Below are positions 24,271-32,078 of a stretch of DNA of 64,000 nucleotides, piece by piece (positions within the stretch are counted from its first letter, which is position 1; every line of letters begins with the position of its first letter). The stretch is from Massilia violaceinigra (GTDB lineage Bacteria; Pseudomonadota; Gammaproteobacteria; Burkholderiales; Burkholderiaceae_D). The DNA lies in the NCBI RefSeq assembly GCF_002752675.1, contig NZ_CP024609.1:1-64000 (forward strand), written 5' to 3'. A program made the position numbers and the translations under genes. The notes under the pieces were generated by a model that saw nothing but the letters and a program-made list of their open reading frames with translations, did no database searches and was not told the DNA's origin.

Positions 24271-26027
24271 CCCCGCCCATCAACTTGCGCAAATTCGGCG
24301 GTCTGCTTCCACGCGTGCCGCTGACCGACCTGCCGATCAACGCCGCGGCGGTCGCCGAAAACATCGACTTCGGCTACAACGAACTGCGCTCGCTGCGCGG
24401 CGATTTCAAATTGCGCGACCTGGCGATCGTGGCGCGGTCGGTGTTCAGCGTCGACGGGCTGCGCTTCTACGTGTGGCCCGAGGACGTCGACGCCGTGATC
24501 AGCCCCCTGCAGAATGGCCCCGCCAGCGACCGGCTTTACTACACCACCGCGAGCGACTTCCGGGTGACGCCGATCTCGCTGGCCACCATCGCCGGCGCGC
24601 CGCCATCGACCAGTTTTCGCGTCGGCGTGCCGCGGCCGACCACGCCGCCCCGCATCAACGTCGAGCACCCGGTTGCACCAAAAGGGCCCATCGCCACCGT
24701 CGAGGCCACGCCGGCGGATACTTACCAGGCGCGCCTGACGGCCGCACAGTTGGCCGCCGACGCAACCTTCAAGTCGTCCGTCGTCACCGGCACGGAAAAT
24801 CGCACCTACACCTACACGTACGCCAACGTGTACCAGGAGCAGGGCCCGCCCAGCGAAGCGGCCATGATCGAGGTGAAGGCGATCACGGTCAGCGGCGTGA
24901 CCACGTACAGCAAGGTGACGGTCGAAGTGACGTTCGACGGTACCGCCGATTACGTGCCCATCACCGGGGCGCGGCTGTACCGCCAAGGCGGGGCAAGCGA
25001 CGAATACTTTTTTGTGAAGACCATCAGCGGCACCGAAGGCAAGGTGCAAACGGTCGACACGACCGGCGCCGGCGCGCTGAACGAGGTCCTGCAAAGCGAG
25101 AACGCCTACCCTCCCAGTCCGCAGCTTACCGGCCTATTCAACATCGGGAACGGCATCCTGTGCGCATGGAAGGGCCGCGAATTGTGGTTCAGCGACGCTT
25201 ACCGCCCTTGGTCATGGCCGCCGGCTTACATGATCACGGTCCCGCACACGATCGTCGGTGCCCACCTGCACGCCGCCGGCGCGCTGGTCACGACGGTCGC
25301 CGAGCCGTCGCTGATATCCGGGGTCAGCCCGGACGCGATGGCCGAAATCCCGCTCGATATCGCGCACGCCGGCGCGTCGAAGTGGTCGGTAATCAGCATC
25401 GCCGGGCGTGCGCTGTACGCCTGCCACGACGGCATCGTGGCGGTGGAAGGCAGTTCCCCCAGCATGGCGCTGTCCGATCGCTTTTTTACGCGCGAGGTGT
25501 GGCGCGAGCGGTGCGGCGCCGGCCTGGCCAGCATGCAGTTTGCGCGTTATGACGGCAAGTTGATCGTCTTTTCCAAAACCGGCGCCTTCGTGCCCTTCAT
25601 GATCGACCTGTCCGAGGGCGGGGAAATGACCGACTTGCCGCAGCTGGTGGCCAGCACCGCCGCCGTCCTCACGACGTCGGATCAGATGTACGTCGTCAGT
25701 GGGACGACGCTGCGCCAGTTCGGCGGCGGCAGCATGCTTCCCCTGCGCTGGGCGACCGGCGACATCGTGCTTGCCGCGCCGGCCGCGCTGGCGGTCGCCC
25801 AGGTTGAATGCACTGGCGACTTCACGATCCGGTTCTACCAGAAAGACAAGCTGGGATACACCAAGACCGTCGGGAGCGGGGAGACGATTTTCTATCTCCC
25901 TACCGAACCGCGCGACGGCCATTCCGGCCTTGAGCCCTCCGACAGGTGGAAGTTCGAGATTTCCGGCACCGGCCGATTCAAACGACTACGGGCGGCATCG
26001 TCCATCCGTGGCTTGAAGGACATCTAA
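24267..26027 (+). CDS. Phage tail structural protein of unknown family
   Basis: This 586-residue protein starts at GTG 24267, overlapping the Rz stop (GTGA). The N-terminus (INLRKFGGLLPRVPLTDLPI, NAAAVAENIDFGYNELRSLR) resembles podoviral tail proteins that bind neighbouring tail subunits. A central Ig-like segment with YTYTYANVYQEQGPPSEAAM and a beta-rich C-terminus with ALYACHDGIVAVEG suggest a multidomain tail or nozzle protein. It is directly followed by the tip-like gene at 26028, with no intergenic base. Confidence 0.6.
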   Translation: MTPPINLRKFGGLLPRVPLTDLPINAAAVAENIDFGYNELRSLRGDFKLRDLAIVARSVFSVDGLRFYVWPEDVDAVISPLQNGPASDRLYYTTASDFRVTPISLATIAGAPPSTSFRVGVPRPTTPPRINVEHPVAPKGPIATVEATPADTYQARLTAAQLAADATFKSSVVTGTENRTYTYTYANVYQEQGPPSEAAMIEVKAITVSGVTTYSKVTVEVTFDGTADYVPITGARLYRQGGASDEYFFVKTISGTEGKVQTVDTTGAGALNEVLQSENAYPPSPQLTGLFNIGNGILCAWKGRELWFSDAYRPWSWPPAYMITVPHTIVGAHLHAAGALVTTVAEPSLISGVSPDAMAEIPLDIAHAGASKWSVISIAGRALYACHDGIVAVEGSSPSMALSDRFFTREVWRERCGAGLASMQFARYDGKLIVFSKTGAFVPFMIDLSEGGEMTDLPQLVASTAAVLTTSDQMYVVSGTTLRQFGGGSMLPLRWATGDIVLAAPAALAVAQVECTGDFTIRFYQKDKLGYTKTVGSGETIFYLPTEPRDGHSGLEPSDRWKFEISGTGRFKRLRAASSIRGLKDI

Positions 26028-27578
26028 ATGACCGTATCAGTACCTCCGATTTCAACGGCATCCATCCTGGCCGTCAAGGACCCGCAAACGCGCGAAGTGC
26101 TGCGCGCCATGGCGAGCGGCATCGCGGTGCGCAACGGCGACGTCGGTTCGGGCGACGAGGCATTTCTGACCTTGGGCGACCTACAAAACGATCCGTCCAT
26201 CGCTGGAAAGCTGGCAAAGTCGCTGGCCGGCCCGATCATCGAGGGAGTGGGCAAGCCGGGCAGCCCCATGTTCGACCTAGCCGAAAAGCTGCAGGATAAA
26301 ATCATGGCGTCGCCGGCGTGGATCAACATGTTCTCGGCCGTCACCCTCATCCAGGCGCCCGACTCGGTGCCCGGCAGCGCGGCGTGGCTTCTGCAGCAGG
26401 AAGCCAAGGCACGCGGCGCTGCGGTCACGCGCGTGGACACGGTCATCAAGGAAACCAACCTGTCTCTCGCGAAGACGACGGAAACGCTCACATCGTCTAT
26501 CGGCGCGGCCGGCGCGGCGATCAAGGAAGAACGCGAGGTGCGCGCCACGCAAAACGAGGCGATGACGCAGCACCTGCAGCAGGTCGTTACGTGGACCAAT
26601 CAGTCCTTTGTCGGCGTCCAGAACGAACTGACCACCCGCACCAACAACGATAACGCCCTGGCCAGCGCGATCAATACCATGTGGGCGCGCGTGGGTCTTA
26701 ATCAGGCGCTGGTCCAGACGGGAACCCAAATCGCCGTCAACCCGGTAGGCAGCGCGCTGACGAAGTTCGAGCAGCTGCAGGCGACCGTCACCGATCCGGC
26801 GACCGGCTTGGTCAAGAGCTACGCGGCCCTGCGCCAGGAAGTGAACCTCACGAACGACAAGGTACAAGGCCTGTCGGGCAAGTGGGGCGTCAAGCTCGAT
26901 CTGAACGGCTATATCGCCGGCGTCACGCTCAATTCCAGCGTTTCGACGGGGGGCGTGGCCAAATCGTCCTTCCTTGTGCTGGCCGATACTTTCGCGGTCG
27001 GCGCGCCTGGCCGGCCGGGAATCGTGCCGTTCGCGATCGACGCCAGAACCGGGCTCGTCGCCGTGCGCGGCGATCTGGTCGCCCAAGGCAGCATCACCGG
27101 CTATCAGCTGGGGGCGTACTCGATCTCGCGCGACAAGCTGGCCTTAAAGGTGGTGGGCGGCGCGCAGATTGACGACCTGGCCGTCGATACGTTCAAACTC
27201 GGCCCCAACTCCGTCACCGTCCCGCTGTACCTGTCGGGCCAAGGCAGCGGCGGGATCTCGGCCGGAACGACACGCATGGTGGGGCAGATCGCCGCCTACT
27301 ACCCGGCCGAGGTCGACATCGTTGCGCTCGTCACCTGGAAGGCGGCGGCCTGGAACATTGGCGGAAACACCGGCGTCATCCTGCACGTCGACGGCCGCCA
27401 GTTCCACTACCAGTCCGATTCCAACATCAACACCTTCGCGTTGTCGCACGCGACATCGGCCCGGGTTCGGCTGAGCCAGGGCTACCACACGTTCACGGTC
27501 ACGTTCAATAACGAATGGCACCAGGGCACTTACGACCTCGGCGACTGGTCCGTCACCTTACTTGGAGTAATGAAATGA
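26028..27578 (+). CDS. Tail tip/host-specificity-type protein (DUF1983-like)
   Basis: The 516-residue product has a helical first half with coiled-coil segments (EEREVRATQNEAMTQHLQQV, NDNALASAINTMWARVG). Then comes a segment KWGVKLDLNGYIAGVTLNSS followed by FLVLADTFAVGAPGRPG, VPFAIDARTGLVAVRGDL and GSITGYQLGAYSISRDKL. That order is typical of the DUF1983 region of central tail fibre proteins. The last 100 residues form a separate beta domain, a candidate receptor-contact region. Two short accessory genes follow by ATGA overlaps. Confidence 0.7.
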   Translation: MTVSVPPISTASILAVKDPQTREVLRAMASGIAVRNGDVGSGDEAFLTLGDLQNDPSIAGKLAKSLAGPIIEGVGKPGSPMFDLAEKLQDKIMASPAWINMFSAVTLIQAPDSVPGSAAWLLQQEAKARGAAVTRVDTVIKETNLSLAKTTETLTSSIGAAGAAIKEEREVRATQNEAMTQHLQQVVTWTNQSFVGVQNELTTRTNNDNALASAINTMWARVGLNQALVQTGTQIAVNPVGSALTKFEQLQATVTDPATGLVKSYAALRQEVNLTNDKVQGLSGKWGVKLDLNGYIAGVTLNSSVSTGGVAKSSFLVLADTFAVGAPGRPGIVPFAIDARTGLVAVRGDLVAQGSITGYQLGAYSISRDKLALKVVGGAQIDDLAVDTFKLGPNSVTVPLYLSGQGSGGISAGTTRMVGQIAAYYPAEVDIVALVTWKAAAWNIGGNTGVILHVDGRQFHYQSDSNINTFALSHATSARVRLSQGYHTFTVTFNNEWHQGTYDLGDWSVTLLGVMK

Positions 27579-27919
27579 CTACATTTGCGAAATATGACGC
27601 AGACGGCCGCGTGCAGTTCCATGGCGACGTGCCCGAATCGATGCTTTCCCTGCAGGGCGACCGGGTGTTCGTGGGGGACATTGACGGGCGGACCCACTAC
27701 GTGCGCGACGGGCACAAGCACGCGCGGCCGGAAAGCCCCGCTGTGCTTGCCGAACGCGAACTGACCCGGTTGCCCATGCCGTGCAAGGTAATCATCAACG
27801 ACAAGACCTATCCATGCGGGGAAGGGCGCGCGACGCTGAGCTTCAACTTGCCGGGCCTGTACCGCGTACGGGTAGTGGCATTCCCTTTCCTTGATGCACA
27901 TTTTGAGATCCAGGCATGA
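27575..27919 (+). CDS. Small tail-associated protein
   Basis: The 114-residue protein starts at ATG 27575, overlapping the previous stop. It is beta-rich (FAKYDADGRVQFHGDVPE, YVRDGHKHARPESPAVLAER, then CKVIINDKTYPCGEG and LSFNLPGLYRVRVVAFPFLD). It resembles short proteins that follow host-specificity genes in many prophages. I have no further functional evidence. Confidence 0.6.
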   Translation: MTTFAKYDADGRVQFHGDVPESMLSLQGDRVFVGDIDGRTHYVRDGHKHARPESPAVLAERELTRLPMPCKVIINDKTYPCGEGRATLSFNLPGLYRVRVVAFPFLDAHFEIQA

Positions 27920-28083
27920 TCATTTACCACAATGAAGACGTTGACCAGCTGCGCCGCGCGGCATATCCGCCACTTGCCGACCTGGCCGATGCGATGTACT
28001 GGCAAAGCCGGGGGCAGAGCGGCAAGATGGATGAATATAACGCCGCAGTCGAGGCGGTAAAGGCGCGGTACCCCAAGCCGTGA
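27916..28083 (+). CDS. 55-residue tail-associated small protein
   Basis: From ATG 27916 (ATGA overlap) the product reads MIIYHNEDVDQLRRAAYPPL, then ADLADAMYWQSRGQSGKMDE, ending in VKARYPKP. The YPPLADLADAMYWQ motif is a common pattern in very short phage proteins after tail genes. It closes the tail run before the moron at 28.2 kb. Confidence 0.65.
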   Translation: MIIYHNEDVDQLRRAAYPPLADLADAMYWQSRGQSGKMDEYNAAVEAVKARYPKP

Positions 28084-28157
28084 AGGCCTTAGCCGCTGGC
28101 GGGTGCGATAGAAAATTTGCCTATTTCAGTCGGAATAACGTTCTGCTCACGCCGCCC

Positions 28158-28166
28158 TGGTATAGA
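28158..28166 (+). promoter_or_regulatory. Extended -10 promoter for the two-gene moron
   Basis: TGGTATAGA matches an extended -10 element (TGnTATAAT-like) about 30 bases upstream of the ATG at 28199. No clear -35 is present, which extended -10 promoters tolerate. Confidence 0.45.
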
Positions 28167-28198
28167 ATTCTTGGCTGAATTATGATCGAGAAATATAC

Positions 28199-28321
28199 AT
28201 GAACCGAACTAATAGTAACAACAGCAACGAAAGTGCCGTCTGGATCTCTGAGACACTCTTGGTCGTAGTTGGCGTCACGTTCTGCCGGTTCATTAATGGT
28301 ATTACTGAGGAAATTAAGTGA
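28199..28321 (+). CDS. 40-residue moron protein, possible membrane peptide
   Basis: From ATG 28199 the frame reads MNRTNSNNSNESAVWISETL, then LVVVGVTFCRFINGITEEIK. A polar Asn/Ser-rich head is followed by one hydrophobic stretch, so a single-pass membrane peptide is likely. Its TGA overlaps the GTG start of the next gene. Its GC is well below that of the phage genes. Confidence 0.5.
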   Translation: MNRTNSNNSNESAVWISETLLVVVGVTFCRFINGITEEIK

Positions 28322-28617
28322 GCTCCGATTCTGAACTGTTCTTGGTTATTGGTTTCCTCGCTCTGTCGGCCGGATTGTGCCTGGCCGTTTTCCAGGAATG
28401 GGGCTGGAAGATTGGCGTATGGATGGGGGCGTTTTCTACTCCCTCCTTAGTCCCAGCAATTCGTGACTGCGCATTAATGCCGTCAGTGCGGTCGGGCGCG
28501 CAGTTTGGGGGGTATGAAGAGGTGACCAGAGCATGGTGGGGGCACGGATTCTTCATGTTCGGAGCTTTTGTCGTGGTTTTAGGTATTGCATGGCTTATAA
28601 CGAAGGGCAAGTACTAA
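28318..28617 (+). CDS. Moron membrane protein, two predicted membrane segments
   Basis: The 99-residue product starts at GTG 28318. Membrane segments are ELFLVIGFLALSAGLCLAVF (about 6-25) and FFMFGAFVVVLGIAWLIT (about 78-95), with a polar loop between. It is coupled to the preceding 40-residue gene and followed by a terminator. Small inner-membrane proteins expressed from prophages often alter infection by other phages; that role here is inference only. Confidence 0.55.
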   Translation: MSSDSELFLVIGFLALSAGLCLAVFQEWGWKIGVWMGAFSTPSLVPAIRDCALMPSVRSGAQFGGYEEVTRAWWGHGFFMFGAFVVVLGIAWLITKGKY

Positions 28618-28644
28618 AAACCGCTACATCGCACTGCCATTGTT

Positions 28645-28665
28645 GCCCCCTTCATGGGGCTTTTT
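28645..28665 (+). terminator. Terminator closing the moron unit
   Basis: GCCCC (28645-28649), 6-base loop, GGGGC (28656-28660), TTTTT. Together with the promoter at 28158 it makes the two small genes an independent unit. Confidence 0.75.
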
Positions 28666-28760
28666 ACGCTTGATTTTTCCGCTAAGAGCGCGCCACCTAA
28701 ATTCTAAGTTTTCCGAAAACCGGCCATATGATCCCGCCTCAATCACAGCGGGGGAATCGA

Positions 28761-29339
28761 ATGGCAAGTTTTCAACACATCGCAACAGGCATCGAGGTCG
28801 CGGCGCTGCTCGCCGCGCTGGAGGCAAAACCCCACCTGTTCGGCCTGCACACTGCACGTGCGAGCGCCTACGATTCCCCGCACCGGGCGATGACGGACAT
28901 CTGGGTCCGCTTCAACGACATCGCCAATCTGGGCCCCCGTTTCACCGATGAGCACGATTCGGTTTGGTATCCGGCTTACGCCGAGCTGCCCGAGCTGACC
29001 CCGATTATCTTCGGGCTGATGGCCCACGTCCATGGCGAGCGACTCGGCGGCGTGTTGATCACGAAGATTCCCGCCGGCGGCCGCATCGAGCCCCACATCG
29101 ACCAGTGCTGGCACGCCGACTACTACGACAAGTTTTACATCCCCCTGCGCAACGACCCGGGCGCCCTGTTCCACTTCCCCGAAGGCGACATCGTCGCCAG
29201 TCCGGGCGACTGCTACTGGTTCGACAACGGCGTGACGCACAGCGTGACCAACGACAGCCAGGCAGACCGGATTTCGCTGATCGTCTGCATCAAAACCGAT
29301 AACTTTAAGGAACTGAAACGTGATCGACTTGAAGATTAA
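28761..29339 (+). CDS. 2-oxoglutarate/Fe(II) oxygenase of the Asp/Asn beta-hydroxylase type
   Basis: The 192-residue protein carries the iron-binding triad pattern: H and D in RIEPHIDQCWH (about residue 112) and a distal H in WFDNGVTHSVTND (about residue 164), followed by basic residues that can hold 2-oxoglutarate. Such enzymes hydroxylate Asp/Asn side chains or related substrates. GGGG precedes ATG 28761. It overlaps the cupin gene by 20 bases, and both sit between tail and ejection-protein genes, so a virion or host protein is a likely substrate. Confidence 0.75.
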   Translation: MASFQHIATGIEVAALLAALEAKPHLFGLHTARASAYDSPHRAMTDIWVRFNDIANLGPRFTDEHDSVWYPAYAELPELTPIIFGLMAHVHGERLGGVLITKIPAGGRIEPHIDQCWHADYYDKFYIPLRNDPGALFHFPEGDIVASPGDCYWFDNGVTHSVTNDSQADRISLIVCIKTDNFKELKRDRLED

Positions 29340-29628
29340 GCATCATTTCTCCGGCCGCGAGTACGCCAAGGAGATGACCCTGCCAGCCCGGCACTACGCC
29401 GAAACGCACTCGCATAACTTCGACCACCTGAGCATTCTGGCACGCGGCACCGTGACCGTGACCATCGACGGTGTCGAGGAAATGCACGTCGGGCCGACCT
29501 GCATCACGATCCGTGCCGGGCAGGTGCACCACATCGAGGCGCTCACCGACTCGGTGTGGTTCTGCGTGCATGCGCACGAAGGCACCGACCCCGACAAGGT
29601 CGATAGCGTCCTGATCAAGGAGGCTTGA
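29320..29628 (+). CDS. Cupin-domain small protein
   Basis: This 102-residue single-cupin protein starts at GTG 29320 behind AAGGA. It has the first cupin motif, HYAETHSHNFDHLSILARG (His-x-His with later Asp and His), and the second, GQVHHIEALTDSVWFCVHA, so a metal could be bound. It is translated together with the oxygenase and could shape or support the same reaction. Its function is otherwise unknown. Confidence 0.75.
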   Translation: MIDLKIKHHFSGREYAKEMTLPARHYAETHSHNFDHLSILARGTVTVTIDGVEEMHVGPTCITIRAGQVHHIEALTDSVWFCVHAHEGTDPDKVDSVLIKEA

Positions 29629-29629
29629 T

Positions 29630-30340
29630 ATGCCATGGGCAGCAGCGGCAGCAATTGGAAGCGCACTTATTGGCGCGAACGCATCGAGCAGAGCCAGCAA
29701 GAAAGCGGCGGCATCCGCAAATAAGGCCATCGATGCGAACGCCTATCAGGGGGAGATCGCCATGGACCAGTACGAGGACTACAAGAACTTCGCCCGTCCG
29801 GTGGAGCACTCGGTCTATGCGGACGCCATGAATACCGACACGCCGGAAGCGTACGACAAGGCGGCCGGCGACGCGCAGGCGTCGGTGTCGAGCCAGCTGG
29901 GCATGGCGCGCGAGCGCATGGCCCGCACGCCTGGCTTGGACCCGTCGAGCGCCGCCGCCCAGGCCGCCAGCACGAGCATGGAACTGAAAGGCGCCGCCAT
30001 GGGCGCGGCGGCGGCAAACAAGGCCCGTGACGGAATCAAGGACAAGGCATTCGCCCGCAAGCTCGATGCGGTCGGCATCGGCAAGGGGCTTGTCTCGAAC
30101 GCGTCGAGCGGCCTGGCCAGCGCTGCCGCGACCGCCAGCAACATCGCCGGCCAGCAGTCGGCGCAAGCGGGCCAAACGGCCGCCGGCGTGGGGAACATGG
30201 TCAGCGGGATCGCAAACGGCCTCTCGAAAGTCAACTGGGGCGGCACCGGCACCAGCGACTACAGCAAATGGGAATCCAACAACGCCGGCACGATGCAGAG
30301 CACCGGCCTGTCCTCATCTGAATTAGCCGGCGCATTTTAA
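29630..30340 (+). CDS. Internal virion (ejection) protein, T7 gp14-like position
   Basis: The 236-residue product is Ala/Ser/Gly-rich. It begins MPWAAAAAIGSALIGANASS and continues with a helical middle (VSSQLGMARERMARTPGLDP). Such small Ala-rich proteins beginning with a hydrophobic glycine zipper are typical of the first ejection protein of podoviruses (T7 gp14 / P22 gp7 type). AAGGAGG lies before the ATG. Two larger genes follow in the T7-like order 14-15-16. Assignment is by position and composition. Confidence 0.6.
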   Translation: MPWAAAAAIGSALIGANASSRASKKAAASANKAIDANAYQGEIAMDQYEDYKNFARPVEHSVYADAMNTDTPEAYDKAAGDAQASVSSQLGMARERMARTPGLDPSSAAAQAASTSMELKGAAMGAAAANKARDGIKDKAFARKLDAVGIGKGLVSNASSGLASAAATASNIAGQQSAQAGQTAAGVGNMVSGIANGLSKVNWGGTGTSDYSKWESNNAGTMQSTGLSSSELAGAF

Positions 30341-30351
30341 AGGATCGATCA

Positions 30352-32055
30352 ATGACAAATTGGAGCGGCATGGCCGCTGGATTTCAAGGCTATCAGGACG
30401 GACAGCGCCGCATCGCCGAAGACGAGCAGCGCGCAGCCGCCGAAGCGCGTCGCGCCAAAGCGGACAAGCGCGCCGACAGCGACGCGGCGTTTCAGGAAGA
30501 GGCACGCAGCCGCCAGCGCTATGACTGGAACGAGGTCGACCGCATCAAAGCGGCCGACAAGAAGGACATGGCCGAAATCCGGGAACAGCTCGCCAGCGAG
30601 GCCGACGCTGCCCAGGGCGGTGCAAGCTTGGCTGAGGCGCCGGGCCAGGCCCCGGCCGACAAAATTCAGACGGAAATCGACAAGGCCATGGCGCCCCCGG
30701 CGGACTTGCTGCCGGGCGTGGCCGCCGGACCGGCGTCGATGGTGAAGAATCCGGGCGCCCTGAATCTGGCGCCCGCAGCCGCGGCACTGACCACACCGCC
30801 AGTGCCCAAGAAAATGGGCGCGATCGGCGCCCCGGCCGGAACTATCCACAAAGGCGACTTCAACAGCGTGCTTGAGGTGCAAACCGCGTTTCTCCGTCGC
30901 AAGAATGCGCGGGGCGACCTCACGCTCGAAGAGCTGGCCCAAAAAAAGGGGTTGCTGAGCAAGATGAAAAACGAGGGCATTGCCGATGCGTTGTCGCTCA
31001 TGGGGCAAGGGCGCTACGGCGATGCGATGGAAGCGTACAACGCCGCCGGCGCCATGAAAGGCGCGCGCATCGTCAAAGGTGAGGCGAGTACGACCAAGAT
31101 CAATGGCGAGGAACACCCCACCCATATGGTCACGATCCGGAACCGCGACGGCAGCGAAGTCACGATGGACGTCGCCAAGGCCCGGTACCAGCTGCTCGAC
31201 TTCGAGACGCAGCTGGCACAGTCCGCACGGGCCGGGCAGGCCGCCATGCAGCGCGAACACTACCAAGGGACACGCGAGGACAACAAGGCCGCGCGTGCCC
31301 AACAGGCTCGCGATTCCGCCGCCGGCCGCGCCATTCAAATGGCACATCTCAACATGTCGCGGGAACAGCACACGCAGTCAACGCCGCTCGGCCAGATCCA
31401 GGCCAAGGAAAAGGCGCTCGGCCGCGCGCTGTCGACTGTCGAGCGCGCCGCCCTGCTGGGCGTGGACTCGATGAACCCGGCCACCCGCGCCCAGCTGGGG
31501 AGCTTGCTGAAAGATCAGGACCAGATCTCGGCCGCGATGACCAAGTCGCAGGCGGAGGGTACCTGGGCGCCCGAGTCCCTTGGCGCGAAGAGCCTGCACA
31601 CGCGCTCAGCCATGCTTAACCAGCAGGTTTCCGACTTGCTCGGCGACGCGCGCGGTGCGGCAGACCCGCTCAACCTGAACGGCTCTGCCAAGGGCGCGGC
31701 GCCCGCTGCCGCTCCCCCTGCAGCGGCCACGGGTCCGGCACCGTCCGCCCTCAAGGCGCCTGCAGGCGTGCGCGCGCCAGCGGCACCGAAGCAGAGCCCG
31801 CTTTTGGAGCTGATCGGGATGTCTTCTGGCAACTCGGCGTGGAACCAGGTTGCGATCGAGAAGGCGGCCACCCTCGAAGCGGCGGCGGCAAAGTACCAGG
31901 AAGCGAAATTTGTCCTGAATGCAACAGTCCCGTCTGGCGACATCGCCGCCACTGACGCCGCGCTAAAACGCGTGAACGCTGCGCGCGCCGTTGTGGAAGA
32001 CAACATCGGCCCGGCTCTCAACAAAACCGCAATGCTCGAAGCGCTCGGCATGTAA
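30352..32055 (+). CDS. Internal virion (ejection) protein, T7 gp15-like position
   Basis: The 567-residue protein starts NWSGMAAGFQGYQDGQRRIA and is a long helical, Ala/Gln/Glu-rich protein with coiled-coil stretches (DEQRAAAEARRAKADKRADS) and a Pro-rich hinge near residue 115. It has no catalytic motif. It follows the gp14-like gene by 11 bases and precedes the giant polyvalent gene, matching a second ejection protein. AGGATCG serves as ribosome site. Confidence 0.6.
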   Translation: MTNWSGMAAGFQGYQDGQRRIAEDEQRAAAEARRAKADKRADSDAAFQEEARSRQRYDWNEVDRIKAADKKDMAEIREQLASEADAAQGGASLAEAPGQAPADKIQTEIDKAMAPPADLLPGVAAGPASMVKNPGALNLAPAAAALTTPPVPKKMGAIGAPAGTIHKGDFNSVLEVQTAFLRRKNARGDLTLEELAQKKGLLSKMKNEGIADALSLMGQGRYGDAMEAYNAAGAMKGARIVKGEASTTKINGEEHPTHMVTIRNRDGSEVTMDVAKARYQLLDFETQLAQSARAGQAAMQREHYQGTREDNKAARAQQARDSAAGRAIQMAHLNMSREQHTQSTPLGQIQAKEKALGRALSTVERAALLGVDSMNPATRAQLGSLLKDQDQISAAMTKSQAEGTWAPESLGAKSLHTRSAMLNQQVSDLLGDARGAADPLNLNGSAKGAAPAAAPPAAATGPAPSALKAPAGVRAPAAPKQSPLLELIGMSSGNSAWNQVAIEKAATLEAAAAKYQEAKFVLNATVPSGDIAATDAALKRVNAARAVVEDNIGPALNKTAMLEALGM

Positions 32056-32078
32056 TTACAACTAATTCAAGGATCGCA

